From positions 1 through 11,814 of the forward strand of contig CAADUS010000141.1 in assembly GCA_900752275.1 (NCBI GenBank): 11,814 bases of DNA. The letters run 5' to 3'. Each line of letters begins with the position of its first letter. The stretch's first letter is position 1. Positions 8,156-11,814 of the stretch are shown here, in pieces. The stretch comes from an uncultured Collinsella sp. Lineage in GTDB: Bacteria > Actinomycetota > Coriobacteriia > Coriobacteriales > Coriobacteriaceae. Both the position numbers and the translations under genes were made by a program. The notes beneath the pieces were generated by a model. That model ran no database searches. It worked only from the letters and a program-made list of their open reading frames with translations, and was not told the DNA's origin.

Positions 8156-8164
8156 TGGTATAAT
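8156..8164 (+). promoter_or_regulatory. Extended -10 promoter of the recombinase
   Basis: TGGTATAAT is a consensus -10 hexamer (8159-8164) with the extended TGn motif directly before it. No good -35 hexamer is visible at 16-18 bp spacing, as expected for extended -10 promoters. Transcription would start near 8171, at the foot of the leader stem-loop. Confidence 0.65.
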
Positions 8165-8171
8165 ATAGGCC

Positions 8172-8234
8172 ATAACCTGTGGAATCTCTATTAGCCCTGG
8201 GCTGAAAAGGGTGATTCCGATATGCACAGGTTAT
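8172..8234 (+). promoter_or_regulatory. Three-tier leader stem-loop around the recombinase start
   Basis: The outer stem ATAACCTGTG (8172-8181) pairs perfectly with CACAGGTTAT (8225-8234). It continues directly into GAATC (8182-8186) with GATTC (8213-8217), leaving the 7-nt bulge CGATATG on the 3' side. An inner CCCT/AGGG stem (8195-8198, 8208-8211) closes a 9-nt loop. The predicted transcript start is within a base or two of the first paired base. The Shine-Dalgarno-like AAAAGGG lies in the inner stem and the first ATG lies in the bulge, so the fold could gate translation. As DNA, the same symmetry could be a recombinase or repressor binding site. I do not recognise a known riboswitch. Confidence 0.55.
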
Positions 8235-9414
8235 ATCCGCATCAAACAAATAGGACACGTGGCCAAGAGCCGCAGAAGCCGACTCCCGTGGCCGCCATCT
8301 ACACGCGCATCTCGCTCGATCTGGGCTTCGACGAGCTCGCCGTCGAGCGCCAGGAGACCGAGTGCCGCCGCCGCGCCGGGCAGGACGGCATCGAGATCCC
8401 GCCTGACCGCGTCTACGTGGACATCTCCAAGTCCGCCTACAAGAAGGTCAAGCGCCCCGCCTACGAGCGCCTGCTCGCCGACGTGTACGCCGGCGAGGTG
8501 AACCGCGTCTACGTCTGGGACCTCGACCGCCTGACCCGCCAGCCGGTCCAGATGAACGAGTGGATCGAGCTCGCCGACGCGGGCGCGTGTTTCGTCGTGG
8601 AAGCCCACGGCCTCGAGCTCGACCTGACCAAGCCCGGTCAGATCCTCATCGCCCGCATCCGCACCGACGTGGCCGAGAACGAGAGCCGGCACAAGGGCGA
8701 GCGCCACGCGGCGGCCGCACGCCAGCGCGCCGAGAAGGGCTACGTGCGGCCCTGCGGCAAGCGCACGTTCGGCTACGTCAAGGAGGGCGGCACGCCCTCG
8801 AGCCCGAGGCCGAGTGCGTGCGCCTGATCTACGCGGCGTTTTTGCGCGGCGCGACGGTGCGCGCCATCCGCCGCGCCCTCGCAGGCGACGCCAAGGGCCT
8901 CGCCGCCGACGCGCCGATGATGCCGCGCCCCAGCTACATCAAGAACCTCGAGATGAACGAGCGCCACAAGGACGAGCCCGGGTTCAAGCCGAGGCCGCTG
9001 CCCAAGAACCCGTACGCGTGGGACTCCTGCGCGATCACGCGCATCCTCCACGACCCGAAGTACACGGGCTTCTCCGCGTTCGGCGACCGTCGGCTCAAGC
9101 ACCGCCAGCGCCGCGAGCAGGCGGGCGAGGACGTTTACGAGCTACGCGTTCGCGACGAGGAGACGGGCGAATGGGTCCGCCTCAAGAACTGGACGCCGCT
9201 CGTCTCAGAGGAGGACTGGGAGCGCGCGCAGGCCATCCTCGACGCGCCGGGGCGCAGGTACTCGGAGACGAACACGCACGTGCACCTCGGAAGCGGACTC
9301 TACCGCTGCTCGGTCTGCGGCGAACGCATCCGGCTCAACGGCCGGTGCTACTCCTGCAAGACCATGGAGCCCGGGCACAGCACCCGCGCCGTCAAGACCG
9401 TCGACGAGTACGTC
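8222..9414 (+). pseudogene. Large serine recombinase, 5' part, frameshifted and interrupted by an IS
   Basis: The product cuts and joins DNA through a serine nucleophile, as in integrases of phages and conjugative elements. The catalytic domain is in the frame of 8222: AAIYTRISLD with the nucleophile Ser, VERQETECRR, VWDLDRLTR and ENESRHKGER. Near 8790 the frame must shift by -1 (after YVKEGG, to LEPEAECVRLIY) to reach the Recombinase domain (to about 9080) and a Cys zinc ribbon (YRCSVCGE ... YSCKTM). The coding sequence is then cut after DEYV by the IS21 element; without it the frame resumes at 11676. The start is unsure: ATG 8222 lies in the leader stem, and GTG 8259 would give the natural-looking MAKSRRSRLP but needs a second -1 shift near 8288. 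GC is clearly above the flanking host genes. It is probably the integrase of an element extending to the right. Confidence 0.85.
9410..9414. repeat. IS21 target-site duplication, left copy
   Basis: ACGTC immediately before the left IS end is repeated exactly at 11671-11675, directly after the right end. A 5-bp duplication falls in the normal range for IS21-family insertion. Keeping one copy restores the recombinase frame (tac gtc gag gcg, Y V E A). Confidence 0.88.
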
Positions 9415-9518
9415 TGTTAGCGTCAATCTATTTTTCACCAGTTTCGCTAAACAGGCGCACCGTTCGCGCAAAGGCGGTTTCACCGGTTGCGCTAACGTAT
9501 TTTCACCGATTCCGGTCA
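9415..9518. repeat. IS21 left end: terminal repeat and four tandem transposase-binding repeats
   Basis: After the TGTTAGCG tip come four related 18-bp units at 9433 (TTTCACCAGTTTCGCTAA), 9455 (GCGCACCGTTCGCGCAAA), 9478 (TTTCACCGGTTGCGCTAA) and 9501 (TTTCACCGATTCCGGTCA). They are spaced 22, 23 and 23 bp apart. The consensus is TTTCACC-n4-GCGCTAA. They are the reverse complement of the repeats at the right end. Arrays like this are known IstA binding sites in IS21. The last unit overlaps the istB stop codon. Confidence 0.75.
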
Positions 9519-10289
9519 CGGCTTGACGGGACCGTCCCTCGGCAGGTCCTTCAGCCTGTAGGACCTGCCCGTTATCTTGACCAGGTGGCAGTGGTGGCAC
9601 ACCCTGTCCGCGATCGCGCTCGCCGCCACGTCGTCCCCGAACACCCTGCCCCAGCCGCTGATCCCCACGTTGGTGGTGATGATCGTCGAGCGCTGCTCGT
9701 AGCGCGTCGATATCAGCTGGAACAGCAGGTCCGCGGCCGCGCTGCCGACGTCGAGGTAGCCGAGCTCGTCGATGATCAGCAGCCTCGAGTGGGCGTAGTA
9801 CTTGAGCCTCTTCTTGAGGATGCCGCGCGACGAGGCGTCCTCCAGGTCCTCGACGAGCCGGGCGCAGTCCACGAACCTGACCTCGCGCCCCGCCCTGACC
9901 GCCTCGATGCCCAGCGCGACGGCGAGGTGCGTCTTGCCCACGCCGGGGCTCCCCACGAACAGGACGTTCTCGGCCCGCTCGACGAACCTCAGGGTCGCGA
10001 GCTCCTCGATCTCGGCGCGCGGGACCGACGGCTGGAAGTCCCAGTCGAAGTCCGCCAGCCCCTTGACGTAGGGGAACCCCGACGACCGTATGCGCTGGTT
10101 GGTGATCCTGACCTCCCGGGCGGCGACCTCGACGCGCGTCATCTCCTCGAGGGCGGAGGCGAAGCCCCGCTCGCCCGCGGCGACCATCCTCACGTAGTCG
10201 GGCAGGGACGCCGCCATCTCGTGCAGCCCGAGCGCGGAGAGGTTCGCCTGCGCCCTGATCGAGGGGCTGCCCTCCGCGACGGCGCCCAT
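9516..10289 (-). CDS. IS21-family helper ATPase IstB
   Basis: A 257-residue AAA+ ATPase, DnaC/DnaA-like, which forms an oligomer on target DNA and licenses strand transfer by the IstA transposase. The N-terminal helical region is at 1-100. Walker A is GSPGVGKT (113-120) and Walker B is LLIIDELGYL (170-179). Sensor 1 is TTN (205-207). The family-typical end is ADRVCHHCHLVKITGRSYR. The length matches the usual 250-265. I start it at ATG 10289 (MGAVAEG), preceded by GGAGGGG. That ATG shares one base with the istA stop (TGATG), so translation is coupled. The open frame runs on upstream to 11231, but that part is only the shadow frame of istA. All key motifs are intact. Confidence 0.93.
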   Translation of the reverse strand: MGAVAEGSPSIRAQANLSALGLHEMAASLPDYVRMVAAGERGFASALEEMTRVEVAAREVRITNQRIRSSGFPYVKGLADFDWDFQPSVPRAEIEELATLRFVERAENVLFVGSPGVGKTHLAVALGIEAVRAGREVRFVDCARLVEDLEDASSRGILKKRLKYYAHSRLLIIDELGYLDVGSAAADLLFQLISTRYEQRSTIITTNVGISGWGRVFGDDVAASAIADRVCHHCHLVKITGRSYRLKDLPRDGPVKP

Positions 10290-11521
10290 CACGCCCCTCC
10301 GAGCGAGTCGAGCAGCGCGAGGTTGGCGCGCGCGGCCTCGGCGATGTCCGCGTCGGCCAGGCCCCGCTTCCCCTCGAGGGCCTGCCCATAGTGGTCGGGG
10401 TCGTAGTTGATGGGCCTCGACGGCCCGGACGCGGCGTCGTGGACGGCGACCTCCTCGCCGGCCATCCTCACCACGACCTGGCCGCCGGGCATCGCCACGA
10501 CGCTCACGCGCCGGCCGATGCAGCGCCTGGGCACGGACCACTCCCTGCCGGCGGCCCTGACGAGCATGGTCGGCGGGACGGTCTGGACGCTCACGTCGCC
10601 CACCATCGACTCGAGGAGACGGAGGTTCCCGATGGGTCGCAGGCTCTCCTTCTCCCGCATGAACAGCGCGTCGGGCGGCAGGCCGGTGGTGCGGTTCGGC
10701 TCCGAGTTTGCCTGGGCCTCGATCCGGGCCACCGCCTCGGCGAGGCCGCCCCACCCGGTGAACTCGCCGCCGTAGGCGAGCAGGCGGTTCAGGAAGCGGT
10801 TGGCCGACTCGTCCTTGCCCTTGGTCTGCGGCGAGCGCGGCGCGCAGGGCCTGAGCTCGAAGCCGGCCTCCCGCGCGAACCGCCACGCCCTCTCCTGCCT
10901 GGTCCTCCTGCGGCCCGAGACGGTCACCAGGCACGACATGTTGTCCGTGATGCACTCCTCCGGGACGCCGCCGAGGCGGGTGAAGGTGGCGAGCAGGCAG
11001 GACAGCAGGTCGTCGAGCGTGCGGCTCCTGACCGGTATGAAGCGGTGCTTCCGGGAGTAGCCGAGCGTCGCGGTGAACACGCTGAACTCGAAGACCTCGC
11101 CCTCCGAGTCGACGAGCCTCATGCCCTCCTTCCAGTCGAACTGCAGCTGCCTGCCCGGGGGCGTCTCGAACCGCGGGTGCGGCTCGCGGCCGCCCGCGCC
11201 CCCGAAGGGCACGTCGCGGGCCCGGCACCATGCGGTGAAGGCGCCGTACCCGGGCAGCCCCTCCCCGCGGCCCTCGCGCAGGAACGCGTACACGGCCATC
11301 TTGGTCATCCCGGGCAGCTGGGCCTTCGCGCGGATCACCTCCTCGAGCGGGTCGAAGGCGCTGCCCCTCGCGGACCTCCCGTCGGCGGCGGCCTCGCCCT
11401 CCCGCCAGTACTTGGCGACCGTGTGCCGGTCCATGCCGTGCCTCCTCGCGATCTCGCTGAAGTTCGGCTTCGCGCCGGACCCCCTGTAGACGTTCAGCTC
11501 TCCCATTACGTTTCGCTCCAT
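10289..11521 (-). CDS. IS21-family transposase IstA
   Basis: A 410-residue DDE transposase that cuts and joins the IS ends together with IstB. The N-terminal helix-turn-helix is at about 18-40 (NFSEIARRHGMDRHTVAKYW). The RNase H-fold catalytic core has D129 in QLQFDWKEG, D193 in ITDNMSC and E238 in PQTKGKDESANRF, the recognisable IS21 triad context. The C-terminal beta-rich domain ends DPDHYGQALEGKRGL. I chose the ATG at 11521 because GGAGG stands eight bases upstream; a second ATG at 11506 (MGELN) is possible. The four tandem 23-bp repeats lie directly upstream, so IstA could repress its own promoter by binding them. The length is within the family range and the gene looks intact. Confidence 0.93.
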   Translation of the reverse strand: MERNVMGELNVYRGSGAKPNFSEIARRHGMDRHTVAKYWREGEAAADGRSARGSAFDPLEEVIRAKAQLPGMTKMAVYAFLREGRGEGLPGYGAFTAWCRARDVPFGGAGGREPHPRFETPPGRQLQFDWKEGMRLVDSEGEVFEFSVFTATLGYSRKHRFIPVRSRTLDDLLSCLLATFTRLGGVPEECITDNMSCLVTVSGRRRTRQERAWRFAREAGFELRPCAPRSPQTKGKDESANRFLNRLLAYGGEFTGWGGLAEAVARIEAQANSEPNRTTGLPPDALFMREKESLRPIGNLRLLESMVGDVSVQTVPPTMLVRAAGREWSVPRRCIGRRVSVVAMPGGQVVVRMAGEEVAVHDAASGPSRPINYDPDHYGQALEGKRGLADADIAEAARANLALLDSLGGA

Positions 11522-11564
11522 ATCCCGCTCCTCCCGGGTCGGATACCCGATCGGAGCATAGTTC

Positions 11565-11670
11565 CGTTAGCGCAGTTGGTGAAAGTACGTTAGCGGGGTC
11601 GGCGAAAGCGCGTTAGCGCATTCGGCGAGATGCGTTTGCGAAAGTGGTTAATTTTAGATTAGCGCTAACA
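11565..11670. repeat. IS21 right end: four tandem repeats and terminal repeat
   Basis: Units begin CGTTAGCG at 11565, 11588 and 11611 and CGTTTGCG at 11633, spaced 23, 23 and 22 bp. Three of them are followed by a GGTGAAA- or GGCGAAA-like motif. The array is followed by AAAGTGGTTA and the tip ATTAGCGCTAACA ending at 11670. It mirrors the left-end array in inverted orientation. It also covers the region where an istA promoter must lie. Confidence 0.8.
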
Positions 11671-11675
11671 ACGTC
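11671..11675. repeat. IS21 target-site duplication, right copy
   Basis: ACGTC directly follows the terminal TAACA of the IS and is identical to 9410-9414. Confidence 0.88.
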
Positions 11676-11814
11676 GAGGCGATCATCATGACGGTGCTCC
11701 CCTCACCTGACATCGTCCGCGACGTCCACGTCAGCCGCGCGCCGGGGGCGGACCGCGCCGACGAGCTCGCGGCCGAGATCGAGCGGCTGCGCGAGCGCCA
11801 GCGGGCGCTCGCCC
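11676..11814 (+). pseudogene. Serine recombinase, 3' part displaced by the IS (continues past the window)
   Basis: With the IS and one ACGTC removed, the reading frame passes from DEYV directly into EAIIMTVLPSPDIVRDVHV and on to DELAAEIERLRERQ. That is the start of the C-terminal coiled-coil region that large serine recombinases carry after the zinc ribbon. There is no stop before the window edge, so the rest of the gene, and probably the body of the mobile element, lies to the right. Alone, this fragment lacks a catalytic domain. Confidence 0.8.

Larger units (their letters stand above)
9415..11670 (-). mobile_element. Complete IS21-family insertion sequence, 2256 bp
   Basis: The element begins TGTTAGCG and ends CGCTAACA. 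When the right end is reversed, the two ends share TGTTAGCG, AATCTA and, further in, TTTCGC in register, giving an imperfect terminal inverted repeat with the 5'-TG/CA-3' tips of the family. It carries istA and istB in the usual order on the minus strand, multiple internal terminal repeats at both ends, and a 5-bp duplication of ACGTC. Both genes are intact, so it could still be mobile. Its insertion destroys the serine recombinase. GC is high throughout, comparable to or above the recombinase, suggesting exchange among high-GC actinobacteria. Confidence 0.92.

Noticed and set aside
8172..8234. Invertible promoter (phase switch) formed by the inverted repeats next to a recombinase
   Set aside because: The spacer is only 43 bp and the promoter lies outside the repeats, so inversion would not switch transcription.
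8814..10391. A 525-codon plus-strand frame spanning recombinase and IS
   Set aside because: It matches neither recombinase frame and crosses the IS boundary; composition is that of a shadow frame.
10290..11231. Upstream extension of the istB reading frame, as if an IstA-IstB fusion
   Set aside because: The extra part is only the alternate frame of istA; the coupled ATG with GGAGGGG and the normal IstB length fix the start at 10289.
10391..11593. A 400-codon plus-strand open frame opposite istA
   Set aside because: Gly/Pro/Arg-rich low-complexity translation, fully antisense to a clear transposase; a shadow frame.
1..11814. CRISPR array, tRNA or rRNA genes
   Set aside because: No regularly spaced long repeats with unique spacers and no cloverleaf or rRNA-like segments were seen; the only tandem arrays are the IS-end repeats.

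Overview
The window looks like a chromosome segment of an anaerobic, high-GC Coriobacteriia-type actinobacterium (Collinsella-like). This rests on a giant Fe-S acyl-CoA dehydratase activase, the high-GC codon use and the flavour of the transporter genes. The genus is an inference; no rRNA or marker gene is present.

Region 1 (about 1-5430) is a minus-strand two-gene unit. A 1479-residue 2-hydroxyacyl-CoA dehydratase activase-related protein is followed, with a short overlap, by a TetR-family regulator. A 21-bp near-perfect palindrome sits just upstream of the activase start and is the natural candidate for the regulator's operator. A hairpin flanked by A and T tracts closes the unit on the left, so the TetR protein probably senses a CoA-linked or fatty-acid-like ligand and represses its own operon. 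No classical dehydratase alpha/beta subunit genes lie beside it.

Region 2 (about 5430-8150) holds two more minus-strand genes. One encodes a small DUF2798-like four-helix membrane protein. The other encodes a fused ThrE-type threonine/serine exporter. A long GC-rich hairpin with a U tract separates them, and a 10-bp perfect inverted repeat of REP-like form lies directly at the exporter stop codon. A degenerate relative of that repeat lies upstream of the exporter.

Region 3 (about 8150-11814) is accessory DNA of clearly higher GC. A strong extended -10 promoter drives an RNA that would begin almost exactly at the base of a 63-nt stem-loop, and the first possible ATG of a large serine recombinase lies in a bulge of that stem. 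The recombinase is broken: it has a -1 frameshift near 8790 and, further on, a complete 2256-bp IS21-family element (istA and istB on the minus strand). The element is bounded by TGTTAGCG...CGCTAACA ends and an exact 5-bp target duplication (ACGTC). Removing the IS and one copy of the duplication rejoins the recombinase reading frame as DEYV-EAII across the junction, and the remainder runs off the right edge of the window. Both IS ends carry four tandem 22-23 bp repeats, the expected transposase-binding array.
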